64,000 nucleotides of DNA from Pseudoduganella guangdongensis (GTDB lineage Bacteria; Pseudomonadota; Gammaproteobacteria; Burkholderiales; Burkholderiaceae_D), in the NCBI RefSeq assembly GCF_009857475.1, contig NZ_WWCJ01000012.1, positions 101,628 through 165,627 on the forward strand. Direction: 5' to 3'. The position numbers were made by a program, and so were the translations under genes. The notes below the pieces were generated by a model. It was not told the origin of the DNA. It ran no database searches and saw only the letters and a program-made list of their open reading frames with translations. Below are positions 39,803 through 47,509 of the stretch, piece after piece; within the stretch, counting starts at the first letter, position 1, and each line of letters starts with the position of its first letter.

Positions 39803-41400
39803 CGCCCGGGCGCGATGATGCGCTGTGGGTCCAGCGCGGCCTTGATGCGCGCCACCGTTTGCCAATAGCTGTCGAGGCCGTCGTCCAGCGCGGCCACCGA
39901 CTGAGGGGGGACGCGGTAAGGGATGTAGCCCTCCGCCAGCAAACGCTGGAAGGCCGCGTCATAGCAGGCGTGCGCCCGTTCGGTCTCGCCCGCATCCTCC
40001 CGGTCGAAACACACGGTCAGCACGCCGCCCAGCGCGCGCTCGTTGATCATGCTGTAGGTGGCGAACAGGTCGAAGCGGTGCGCCGCGAACAGCGTTTGCA
40101 CCAGGCCATGCACTTTCAGCAGTTCGCTGCCGCGCAAGGGTAGCACGGGTGCCAGCCACATCATGCCGCAACCGTCGCGCGCCGGATTGGCGCCCTGTGG
40201 GAAGCCGGGCGGCCAGCCGCCGCGCCGGCGCCAGTAGGCGCCGGCCAGGAAGCGCCCATCCGGCACCCCGCGGTTCATGTTCAGCAGCGAGCGGCCCAGC
40301 TCGACCTGGGCCGCCAGGCGGCGCCCCAGGCGCCCCGGCCCTAATAGCCGCGCGGCGGCGGCGCCCAGGGCCAGCGCCCGGTCGTCGATGAAACGCAGGC
40401 GTGCCAGCTTGCCGAGCGCGCGCCGCAGCGCCCGGCGCGCGTCGGCGATCTGCGCCGGCCGGCCATACAGCGCGGCCGACACCGTCCACGCGCCGATCCC
40501 AGCGCCGCCACACAGGCGCGCGCGCAGGTGCGGCGGCAAGGGCGGCCCCTGCGGCACTTCGGCGGCGGGGAACACCATGCCGCCCGAGAGCACGCGCAGG
40601 TCGTTCCCGATATGCACCACGCTGCGCAAGGTGCCGTCCAGGCGCAGCGGACGCAAGGCATCCACCATCGGCGCGATCGCGTCAAAGCTGCCGACAGTGG
40701 CGACCAGGTGGCTGACCATTGCGGTCTGCGGCATCAGCCAGAAGCCGAGGCTGGTGACGATGCCGAAATTCGATTGCGTGAACAAGCCATCGAGCCAGGG
40801 GCCGACGCCATAGGGATACAGATGGGCGGCACGGGCGCCGCTGAAATGGCCGAAGCCGGTATGCAGGGTTTCGCCGTCGGCCAGCACAATGCGCATGCCG
40901 GCCATGTGCAGCATGCGGTTGCCATAGGGAGTGTGGCCGAAGCCGCGCTCCAGGATATTGCCGACCAGGCTGGTGTCCGGCCCGGCGCCGGTGCAATCCA
41001 TCCACAGCGGCGCCCCGTGCTCGACCAGGTAGGCCGCCAGCTGCGCCTGGGTCACGCCCGGCTCAAGCACGGTGTACGCCAGCTCGCTGTCCAGGTGCAG
41101 GATGCGCTGCATGCCGCCCAGGTCGACAATCACCTGCCCTGGGCCCGGCGGGCAGGCGTCGCCATAGCCCCAGTTGCGCCCCGTGCTCAGCGGATAGAGC
41201 GGAATGCCGGACCTGGCGGCGATGCGCACCACCGCCACCACTTCCTCATGGGTCAGGGGGTGCAGCACCGCCAGCGGCATGACCGGCCGGGCCGACGTGC
41301 TGGCGGCGTACGGCGCCAGCTCTTGCGGCGCGTTCAGGACCCGGGCGGCGCCCAACAGGCCGCGCCAGTCCGCCAAGGCTTGCGTGATCGCGGCGCCCAT
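39787..41400 (-). CDS. FAD-linked oxidase of the vanillyl-alcohol oxidase type
   Basis: This 537-aa flavoenzyme has the PCMH FAD-binding domain (about 60-240): GIPLYPLSTGRNWGYGDACP, VDLGGMQRIL, then GADPSLVGNILERGFGHTPY-like GPDTSLVGNILERGFGHTPY and LYPYGVGPWLDGLFTQSNFG. A VAO/4-cresol dehydrogenase-like C-terminal domain follows (LAPVLPLRGSELLKVHGLVQ; YDAAFQRLLAEGYIPYRVPP). No signal peptide is present. It sits 2 bases after the FeeM-like gene, so it is the second gene of the pair. By family it oxidises a para-substituted phenol or a hydroxyl/amine group; an N-acyl tyrosine from the FeeM-like enzyme is an attractive but untested substrate. Confidence 0.88.
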   Translation of the reverse strand: MGAAITQALADWRGLLGAARVLNAPQELAPYAASTSARPVMPLAVLHPLTHEEVVAVVRIAARSGIPLYPLSTGRNWGYGDACPPGPGQVIVDLGGMQRILHLDSELAYTVLEPGVTQAQLAAYLVEHGAPLWMDCTGAGPDTSLVGNILERGFGHTPYGNRMLHMAGMRIVLADGETLHTGFGHFSGARAAHLYPYGVGPWLDGLFTQSNFGIVTSLGFWLMPQTAMVSHLVATVGSFDAIAPMVDALRPLRLDGTLRSVVHIGNDLRVLSGGMVFPAAEVPQGPPLPPHLRARLCGGAGIGAWTVSAALYGRPAQIADARRALRRALGKLARLRFIDDRALALGAAAARLLGPGRLGRRLAAQVELGRSLLNMNRGVPDGRFLAGAYWRRRGGWPPGFPQGANPARDGCGMMWLAPVLPLRGSELLKVHGLVQTLFAAHRFDLFATYSMINERALGGVLTVCFDREDAGETERAHACYDAAFQRLLAEGYIPYRVPPQSVAALDDGLDSYWQTVARIKAALDPQRIIAPGRYAPR

Positions 41401-41402
41401 CG

Positions 41403-42113
41403 TCAGTTCCTCCCCTCACGCAGGCGCACGGTGATACCGGCTTCGTCCGCCGGCGAGAAAAAATAGGGATAGAAGGAGCGTTCGCTGGCCGCGTCCATGC
41501 GCCCGCCGAACTTCTCGATCTGCTCGCGCATATGGTCCAGGTCCAGGCGCAGCAGCACGGCCGGCGCGCCCACCCGGTTGCAATGGCGTTCCGGCGCCAG
41601 GGTGTGGAAACCCAGCATGCGCCGGTAGAACATGACATGGCGCGGATTGACTTCAATCACATAGTCGGTGGCGCCGTGCAGGTTATGGGCGTACACGTAG
41701 GAAATGTGGATCAGGGCGGCAAACACGCGCATATTGACATTGCGGTCGATCGCGAGCCGGGCCGGTTCGCACAGGCGCCGCCCTTGCTGGCGCAGGCCAC
41801 TCAGGATGTCGGCAAAATTCTCATCGGCGGGCAAGCCGATCTGCGGGTCGTCCAGGCACAGTGACATAGTACCAACCGTCTCGCCCTTGTTGTCGGCTGC
41901 CAGCGTGATGCGGTTGGGCAAATGCGGCGCGTGCGGATCGACTTCGTAGCCGCGCCAGCCATACATCTTTTGCAGCAGGACGCTGGCGGCCTCGCGCTGG
42001 CCGGATGAATTGGCCAGGCGGATGTGGAACAGCTGTTCATCCAGCGGCTGCACCGACTGCTGGTCCGAAGCACTCTCCTCAATCAACAAGGAAACAATTG
42101 CGTTTGGGTCCAC
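41403..42113 (-). CDS. N-acyl amino acid synthase, FeeM-like (GNAT fold)
   Basis: This 236-aa enzyme starts at GTG 42113, supported by AGAGGAGG 8 bases upstream; the far longer frame to 43340 is a shadow. The core matches the FeeM catalytic domain related to autoinducer synthases: HIRLANSSGQREAASVLLQK, NRITLAADNKGETVGTMSLC, CEPARLAIDRNVNMRVFAAL, VIEVNPRHVMFYRRMLGFHT and RVGAPAVLLRLDL. FeeM joins a fatty acyl group from acyl-carrier protein to an amino acid such as tyrosine. Related acyltransferases are found with exosortase systems. It is co-transcribed with the FAD oxidase and has a possible sigma-54-type promoter, so it may be under PrsR. Confidence 0.82.
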   Translation of the reverse strand: MDPNAIVSLLIEESASDQQSVQPLDEQLFHIRLANSSGQREAASVLLQKMYGWRGYEVDPHAPHLPNRITLAADNKGETVGTMSLCLDDPQIGLPADENFADILSGLRQQGRRLCEPARLAIDRNVNMRVFAALIHISYVYAHNLHGATDYVIEVNPRHVMFYRRMLGFHTLAPERHCNRVGAPAVLLRLDLDHMREQIEKFGGRMDAASERSFYPYFFSPADEAGITVRLREGRN

Positions 42114-42158
42114 GATGTGTCCTCCTCTGGGAATTAGGCTTGGACACGACAAGAGCGG

Positions 42159-42173
42159 CAAGGTTCCGCCCGC
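42159..42173 (-). promoter_or_regulatory. Possible sigma-54 promoter of the FeeM-like operon
   Basis: Read on the minus strand, GGGCGG-AACC-TTGCC has GG and GC exactly 10 bases apart (GG at 42172-42171, GC at 42160-42159), with a good -12 TTGC but a weak -24. It lies 46 bases before the GTG start. Confidence 0.4.
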
Positions 42174-42218
42174 GTCGGATTTCTTTTCATGGGGTGGCTG
42201 GGCCGGGGCAGGACGGCA

Positions 42219-42234
42219 TGGCATGGATGCTGCT
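42219..42234 (+). promoter_or_regulatory. Possible sigma-54 promoter of the PEP-CTERM protein gene
   Basis: TGGCATGGATGCTGCT carries GG (42220-42221) and GC (42232-42233) 10 bases apart. It lies 48 bases before the ATG at 42282 and faces away from the FeeM promoter, so the gap holds a divergent pair. Confidence 0.5.
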
Positions 42235-42281
42235 GGTAGGGCTATGCCGGCAAACTCGCCGCTTTCCCCGGAGATTCCGCC

Positions 42282-43214
42282 ATGAAAACATTCTGCAAGC
42301 AGTGGTTGGCAACAGCAGCCGTAGTGGCTGCCAGCTTTGCCAGCGTTCCCGCCCAGGCATCGACCTTCGCCTCGGCCATCCTCGACATCAACAACTTCCG
42401 TCTGCTGCATTCGGGCGGCACGGCCTACAGCACGACCGACTTCACCGTGCTGACCGGCACCAACGATGCGCATGCCACCGCTTCGCTGAACGGGGTCTTC
42501 GCCAACGGCGCGCAGTCGTTCGGCATCCTGAGCGGCCTGCAACCGAACGTACCGCACCAATGCGTCGGCGCCCCCTGCCCAGCGCTGCCGGAGAATAACT
42601 TCCTGCCCTTCCCCAGCCCGCCACCCGTGCCCGGCACGTTCGGCTATGCCGACCAGGACCTGACCGGCGCCGCCATCACCATCGGTGCCACGCCGGCCGG
42701 CGCCCACGCGCGCACCCGCGCCGACGCCTCCACCGCGCAAAACGCGATTGCTTCCGGCAATTCCTCGGTCGGCACCTCGACCACCTTTGCCTTCACCCTG
42801 GGCGCCTCCGATACCATGACCATCTCGTTCGACGGCACCCCGTTCAGCCAGGCCTTCGTGTCGGTCGGCGCGGGCGCGACCTCGAATGCCAACGCCCGTC
42901 TCTCGTGGTCGATCAACATCATTGACCTGGCCAGCAACTCCTCCGTCTTCAGTTACTCCCCGCCGGAACTCAACGGGCTGAGCGCAGTCAGCCGCACCGA
43001 CGGCGGCCCTGGCCTGACCACCTACGATCCCGGCACCGCAGCCTTCCTGGCCGTAACGCCGCTGCTGCTGGCCGGTACCACCTACCAGATCACGATCGAA
43101 CACAATACGCTGGCCAACGCCTTGCAGCAGGAACTGCCGGAACCGGGGTCGAAGGCCGCGCTGGCGATCGGCATGCTGGCCATGTCGCTGGCCATGCGCC
43201 GTCGCCAAACTTGA
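42282..43214 (+). CDS. PEP-CTERM surface protein
   Basis: This 310-aa secreted protein (signal peptide LATAAVVAASFASVPAQA) has a low-complexity, Ala/Thr/Ser-rich beta domain (ATASLNGVFANGAQSF; TTFAFTLGASDTMTISFDGT). It ends with a complete exosortase tail: LPEPGSKAALAIGMLAMSLA followed by MRRRQT. The PEP motif, hydrophobic helix and basic end are all present. Such proteins are moved to the outer surface after cleavage by an exosortase and often associate with the exopolysaccharide. A sigma-54-type promoter precedes it, as for the protein at 38918. Confidence 0.9.
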   Translation: MKTFCKQWLATAAVVAASFASVPAQASTFASAILDINNFRLLHSGGTAYSTTDFTVLTGTNDAHATASLNGVFANGAQSFGILSGLQPNVPHQCVGAPCPALPENNFLPFPSPPPVPGTFGYADQDLTGAAITIGATPAGAHARTRADASTAQNAIASGNSSVGTSTTFAFTLGASDTMTISFDGTPFSQAFVSVGAGATSNANARLSWSINIIDLASNSSVFSYSPPELNGLSAVSRTDGGPGLTTYDPGTAAFLAVTPLLLAGTTYQITIEHNTLANALQQELPEPGSKAALAIGMLAMSLAMRRRQT

Positions 43215-43319
43215 CACGCGTTGTTGACGGGCCTCAAAGGTCGGGCGGGTTGGCCGGGCGAGCCGGAGACCCGCCCATATAATCAAAGCTCCAGGCCCGA
43301 CCACATGGAGCATCTGCGC

Positions 43320-44843
43320 ATGGAGCACTTCTACAGCCAACTGCTATCGAGCCTGAAAGGCATTTGGAAGCACCGTTGGGCGGGGTTCTGCACCGCCTGG
43401 TGCCTGGTGCTGGTTGGCTGGGCCAATGTCTACTGGATGCCCGACGAGTACCAGTCGTCGGCACGCGTCTATGTCGATACGCAAAGTGTGCTCAAGCCGC
43501 TGATGGTGGGCATGACCAGCGTGCCCAATGTGGCGCAGCAAGTCTCCATCATGAGCCGCACCCTGCTCAGCCGGCCCAACCTGGAGCGCGTGCTGCGCAT
43601 GGTGGACCTGGATGTGAAGGCGGTTACGCCGCGCGAAGTCGATGCCCAGGTAAACGAGCTGCTGAAAGCGATTCGCATCCAGGGCACGGGCACATACGAC
43701 ATCTACACCATCACCTACAACAACGCCGATCCGCGCCAGGTGCGCGATGTGGTGCAAGCCCTGCTCGCCATATTTGTGGAAGGCAGCTTCAAGGGCAAAA
43801 AGGGCGACTCGGAAAAGGCGGTCCAGTTCATCGACGAGCAAGTGCGCGGCTACGAGGAAAAATTGTCGAGTGCAGAAAACGCGGTCAAGGAGTTTCGCCT
43901 CAAACACAATTTCCTCTTGCCGCGCGAGGGCCAGGACTACGGCAGCAAGCTGCTGCAAGCCAGCGAAGCGCTCGGCAATGCGCAGCTGGAACTGGCCGAG
44001 GCCGAGCAGGCCCGCAAGGCACTGGAAGCCCAGTTTGGCGGCGATGAGCCGGTGCTGGTGGCCGGTGTGGCGCCGGGCGGGCAATCCGAACTCGACAGCC
44101 GCATCAGCACCTTGAACAAAAGCCTGGACGCGCTGCGCTTGCAGTACACCGACCAGCACCCCGACGTCATCTCCACCGTGCGCCTGATCGGCCAGCTGGA
44201 AGAGAAGCGCCGCCTGGAACGCCAGAAGCAATCCGCGTCGGGCGACGCGGCACAGCAATACAGCCCGTTGTTCCAACAGATGAAGGTGGCGCTGGCCGAG
44301 GCGGAAGCCCGGGTCGCGGCCTTGCACGCCCGCGTCGATGCGCTGCGCGAGCGCCAGACCCGGCTGCAGGAACAGCGACTCGCCGTGCCGGAACTGGAGT
44401 CGCAGCTGGGCCAGCTGACGCGCGACTACCAGGTGAACAAGGAGAACTACGAAAAGCTGGTGGGCCGGCGCGAGGCCGCAAAGCTGTCGGGGGAACTGAC
44501 TACCACCACCGAGATGATGAGCTTCAAGATCATCGACCCACCCACCCTGCCGCAGCGACCGATCGGCCCCAATCGCGCGCTGTACTACAGCGCTGTGCTG
44601 GCACTTGGCCTGCTGGGCGGCTGTGCGGCGGCGCTGGGCCTGGCGCAGTTGCGTCCCACCTACCTCAGCGCAGCGGAACTGCGCGCCGGCACCGGCCTGC
44701 GCGTGCTGGGCACGATCGCGATGAACTGGACCGATGAGGAAAAGCGCAAACTTTGGCGCGACAGGCTGGGTTTCGGCGCCGGCAGCGTCGGCCTGCTCCT
44801 GTGCTATGGCGGTGTGATGGCCTACACCTTGTTGTTCAGCTGA
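43320..44843 (+). CDS. Polysaccharide chain-length determinant (Wzz/PEP-CTERM locus type)
   Basis: This 507-aa inner-membrane protein has an N-terminal Wzz domain (TM1 about 15-35, then PDEYQSSARVYVDTQSVLKP), a long coiled coil (about 170-390, ERQKQSASGDAAQQYSPLFQ and ARVAALHARVDALRERQTRL), a proline-rich PPTLPQRPIGPNR before TM2 (about 425-445), and a C-terminal TM pair. It is the PEP-CTERM-locus form of the chain-length regulator. ATG 43320 is preferred because GGAG lies 9 bases upstream; ATG 43305 is also possible. TATAAT at 43278-43283 is a possible -10. It is followed 12 bases later by the tyrosine autokinase, its usual partner. Confidence 0.9.
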   Translation: MEHFYSQLLSSLKGIWKHRWAGFCTAWCLVLVGWANVYWMPDEYQSSARVYVDTQSVLKPLMVGMTSVPNVAQQVSIMSRTLLSRPNLERVLRMVDLDVKAVTPREVDAQVNELLKAIRIQGTGTYDIYTITYNNADPRQVRDVVQALLAIFVEGSFKGKKGDSEKAVQFIDEQVRGYEEKLSSAENAVKEFRLKHNFLLPREGQDYGSKLLQASEALGNAQLELAEAEQARKALEAQFGGDEPVLVAGVAPGGQSELDSRISTLNKSLDALRLQYTDQHPDVISTVRLIGQLEEKRRLERQKQSASGDAAQQYSPLFQQMKVALAEAEARVAALHARVDALRERQTRLQEQRLAVPELESQLGQLTRDYQVNKENYEKLVGRREAAKLSGELTTTTEMMSFKIIDPPTLPQRPIGPNRALYYSAVLALGLLGGCAAALGLAQLRPTYLSAAELRAGTGLRVLGTIAMNWTDEEKRKLWRDRLGFGAGSVGLLLCYGGVMAYTLLFS

Positions 44844-44855
44844 TAGGAGGGAACC

Positions 44856-45620
44856 ATGCAACTGCCGCCCAGCCTGCTGGAAATGGCGCCGCCAATCGAG
44901 AAGGGATTTGCCGACATCAACCTGGTACGCTTGCGCCAGCGCGGTATGGTGACGCACGAGAGCGGCCGCACCCCGGTGGCGGAGGATTTCCGCATCATCA
45001 AGCGCCATTTGCTGAACGACGCGCGCGCCAGCGGCGCGAAAGCGATCCCGAATGGCAACCTGATCGTGGTGACCAGTGCCCTGCCCGGCGAAGGCAAGAC
45101 CTTCTGCGCCATCAACCTGGCCATGAGCATTTCCATGGAAAAGGATGCGCGCGCCTTGCTGGTCGATGCCGATGTGGCCCGGCCATCCGTGCTGAAGGTG
45201 CTCGGGGTGCAAGCCGAACGCGGCCTGATGGATGTGCTGCTGGACGGCAGCGTGGACTTGTCGGATGTCATCTTGCGCACCAACGTGCCGTCGCTGACCT
45301 TGCTGCCGGCGGGGCCGGCCAGCCGCCATGCGACCGAGCTGCTGGCCAGCCGCAATATGAGTCGTCTGCTGGAAGAACTGGCCAACCGCTATCCGGACCG
45401 CATCATCATCTTCGACTCCCCGCCCCTGCTGCTGACCACCGAGGCCAGCGTGCTGGTATCGCAGATGGGGCAGTTGGTGATGGTGGTGGAAGCCGAGACC
45501 ACCACCCAGGCTGCCGTGCGCGATGCCCTGGCCCGTATCGAGCATTGCCGCAATGTGAACCTGGTCTACAACAAGTCGCGCGCCTTCAGCGGCGCCGAGT
45601 ACTACGGCTACTACGAATGA
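44856..45620 (+). CDS. Exopolysaccharide locus tyrosine autokinase (BY-kinase)
   Basis: This 254-aa cytoplasmic kinase of the PEP-CTERM-locus type has Walker A ALPGEGKTF (about 74-82), Walker A' ARALLVDADVARPSV (about 98-112), Walker B RIIIFDSPPLLL and a short C-terminal tyrosine cluster (AEYYGYYE) for autophosphorylation. It pairs with the chain-length protein 12 bases upstream to control polymer export and length. The short N-terminus lacks its own membrane helices, as expected for the split Gram-positive-like arrangement. It overlaps the next gene by ATGA. Confidence 0.93.
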   Translation: MQLPPSLLEMAPPIEKGFADINLVRLRQRGMVTHESGRTPVAEDFRIIKRHLLNDARASGAKAIPNGNLIVVTSALPGEGKTFCAINLAMSISMEKDARALLVDADVARPSVLKVLGVQAERGLMDVLLDGSVDLSDVILRTNVPSLTLLPAGPASRHATELLASRNMSRLLEELANRYPDRIIIFDSPPLLLTTEASVLVSQMGQLVMVVEAETTTQAAVRDALARIEHCRNVNLVYNKSRAFSGAEYYGYYE

Positions 45621-46366
45621 TGGAGACCCTTGCCATTGCGGCGTTGCTGTTCCTGTGCGCCTATATCCTGCACAAGGTCCGGCATATGCACTTGCTGGTG
45701 CACGCCTTGCGGGACGATACACGGCACGGCCACACCACCCTGTTCCGCCAGCTGGAAGCGCTGCAGGGCCTGTACATCAGCCTGGGGCTGCGGCGCGCCT
45801 TGCCGCTGACGCGCGGCTGGGCCGCTTCGCCTGACTTCCTGCAGGAGCTGGCCGCGCACGCGCTGGACGAAAAGCCGCGCTGCGTGGTCGAATGCAGCAG
45901 CGGAATCTCCACCCTGGTACTGGCGCGCTGCATGCAATTGAACGGCGGCGGCATGGTGTACAGCCTGGAGCATGATCCCGTCTATGCCCGCCGCACGCGG
46001 CGCCAGCTGGAACTGCACGGCCTGGGCGCCTGGGCGACGGTGCTCGATGCGCCATTGACCCTGCAGGCATTCGGCGGCGCCACGCAGGTCTGGTACGACA
46101 GCGCCAAGCTGCCCGCCGATGCGGCAATCGATATGATCGTGATCGACGGGCCGCCGCAAGCGGTGGCGGACGCGGCGCGCTATCCGGCGGGCCCGGTACT
46201 GTTCCCGCGCATGGCACCTGGCGCCAAGGTGTTCCTGGACGATGCGGAGCGCCCCGGCGAGCAGGCCGCGCTGGAACGCTGGGCCAGGGAATTCCCGGAC
46301 CTGGAGATCGAGGCCTTGCCCTGTGAGAAAGGCGCGGCGGCCCTGCGCTACCGGCCCGCCGCGTGA
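45617..46366 (+). CDS. Membrane-anchored class I SAM-dependent methyltransferase
   Basis: This 249-aa protein overlaps the kinase by ATGA. One N-terminal transmembrane segment (about 4-20) and a coiled-coil-like stretch lead to a Rossmann methyltransferase core (about 60-245): CVVECSSGISTLVLARCMQ, VYSLEHDPVYARRTRRQLEL and AIDMIVIDGPPQAV, with a conserved Asp and Pro-Pro. It is probably a sugar or polymer O-methyltransferase modifying the exopolysaccharide at the membrane. Its end overlaps the convergent AlgJ-like gene by 19 bases. Confidence 0.85.
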   Translation: MMETLAIAALLFLCAYILHKVRHMHLLVHALRDDTRHGHTTLFRQLEALQGLYISLGLRRALPLTRGWAASPDFLQELAAHALDEKPRCVVECSSGISTLVLARCMQLNGGGMVYSLEHDPVYARRTRRQLELHGLGAWATVLDAPLTLQAFGGATQVWYDSAKLPADAAIDMIVIDGPPQAVADAARYPAGPVLFPRMAPGAKVFLDDAERPGEQAALERWAREFPDLEIEALPCEKGAAALRYRPAA

Positions 46367-47508
46367 AGGCGCGCGATGCGCTCGACTTCTCCGGCTTCGT
46401 AGGGTTGCGCCGCCACGTAGGCCGCGCGCGCAGTACGCAGCCCAGCAATGCGGGCGCTGATGGTTTCCGGGAGCAGCTCGCTGCCGAAACCATCGTCGCC
46501 TGCGGGGCCGCCAGCCAGGCGCGCCAGGATGGCATCGCCCACCGACTCGCGATAGTGCGAGGTCTCCCAGTAATTGCGCATATCCGAGCGGTCGCCTGCG
46601 CGCGGGACAGCTTCGCTGGTGACGCTGTTGAAACCTGAGAAGTCATAAATGCGCACGTCGCAACCGGCGGTGCGCAACTGCTGCCCCATGCCCGCCAACC
46701 CCTCCAGCCAGGCTTCGTACCGGGCTCCCTTGCCGGCACGGTACAGGGCATCAATTGTCATCGCATGTGTCGGATTGACGTACAGCCGCCATTGAAGGCC
46801 GCAGGCGCCGCGGATGGTATCGCCCAGTGCCGGCAGTGCCCTGTCGGACGGTCCCTCGCCGCGCAGGAATTCGCGGGTACGCGCGCCGACCACCGCGCCC
46901 GTACCACCCCAGCCAGCAATGCGATGCCGCATGCAGGCGCCGTCGCGCTGGCCGTACCTGGCCAGGCTGGCATGGCACACGGATTCCGCCCGCCCGCGCA
47001 GTATCGCCAGCGACTCCGCTGTCATATCCATGCTGACCGCACGCTGCAAATCAAGCAGGGCGCGACGGGCCAGGTAGTGTTCATCGCGCGCCAGCAAACC
47101 GGGTTCCAGCTCGCTATTGCCCTGGCTTAGGGTGAAGGACGGCGCATCCAGGCCCCAGATGACCCCGCGCAACGGGGCTGCCTGGCGCGCATGGCCCAGC
47201 ATGCGTATCGCGTCGCCCAGCGTGGCGCCAGACAGGGCAGCATTGAACACCCGCGCCGGCCCGCCGGCGGGCACGGCCAGTCCCAGTTCGGTACGCGAGT
47301 TGCCGAGGTAGATGGTGTCGGGCCGGTAGACCGCGATGGCATAGGTTTTCCCCCAGGCGTTCAGCCTTTCCACCGGCTGGCGCAGGCGCTGCACCTGCGG
47401 CGACTCCCATTGATGGATGAGAAAGGGATCGACCGCGTAGTTGATTCCGGCCACTCCTGCCACCAGTAGCGAGGGGAAGCCTGCGGCTATGGCGAGATAG
47501 GTCTTCAT
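46348..47508 (-). CDS. AlgJ/AlgX-like periplasmic protein, partner of the MBOAT O-acetylase
   Basis: This 386-aa protein has an N-terminal membrane anchor (YLAIAAGFPSLLVAGVAGIN) and a periplasmic domain whose motifs fit the SGNH-hydrolase-like AlgJ/AlgX group: TIYLGNSRTELGLAV (the GNSR form of block I), GVIWGLDAPSF, YDFSGFNSVTSE and NYWETSHYRESVGDAI (late Asp/His-like block). It lies 1 base after the MBOAT gene. In alginate and other polymers AlgI- and AlgJ-type proteins together transfer acetyl groups to sugars, so this probably completes exopolysaccharide O-acetylation. Assignment is from motifs and neighbours. Confidence 0.7.
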   Translation of the reverse strand: MKTYLAIAAGFPSLLVAGVAGINYAVDPFLIHQWESPQVQRLRQPVERLNAWGKTYAIAVYRPDTIYLGNSRTELGLAVPAGGPARVFNAALSGATLGDAIRMLGHARQAAPLRGVIWGLDAPSFTLSQGNSELEPGLLARDEHYLARRALLDLQRAVSMDMTAESLAILRGRAESVCHASLARYGQRDGACMRHRIAGWGGTGAVVGARTREFLRGEGPSDRALPALGDTIRGACGLQWRLYVNPTHAMTIDALYRAGKGARYEAWLEGLAGMGQQLRTAGCDVRIYDFSGFNSVTSEAVPRAGDRSDMRNYWETSHYRESVGDAILARLAGGPAGDDGFGSELLPETISARIAGLRTARAAYVAAQPYEAGEVERIARLHAAGR

Positions 47509-47509
47509 G

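Noticed and set aside
41403..43340. A 645-codon reading of the FeeM-like gene
   Set aside because: The first 400 codons are opposite the PEP-CTERM gene; the GTG at 42113 with AGAGGAGG marks the true start.
43344..45722. A 792-codon minus-strand frame across the chain-length and kinase genes
   Set aside because: It spans two known genes and their gap; translation is alanine/glutamine/histidine-rich noise.
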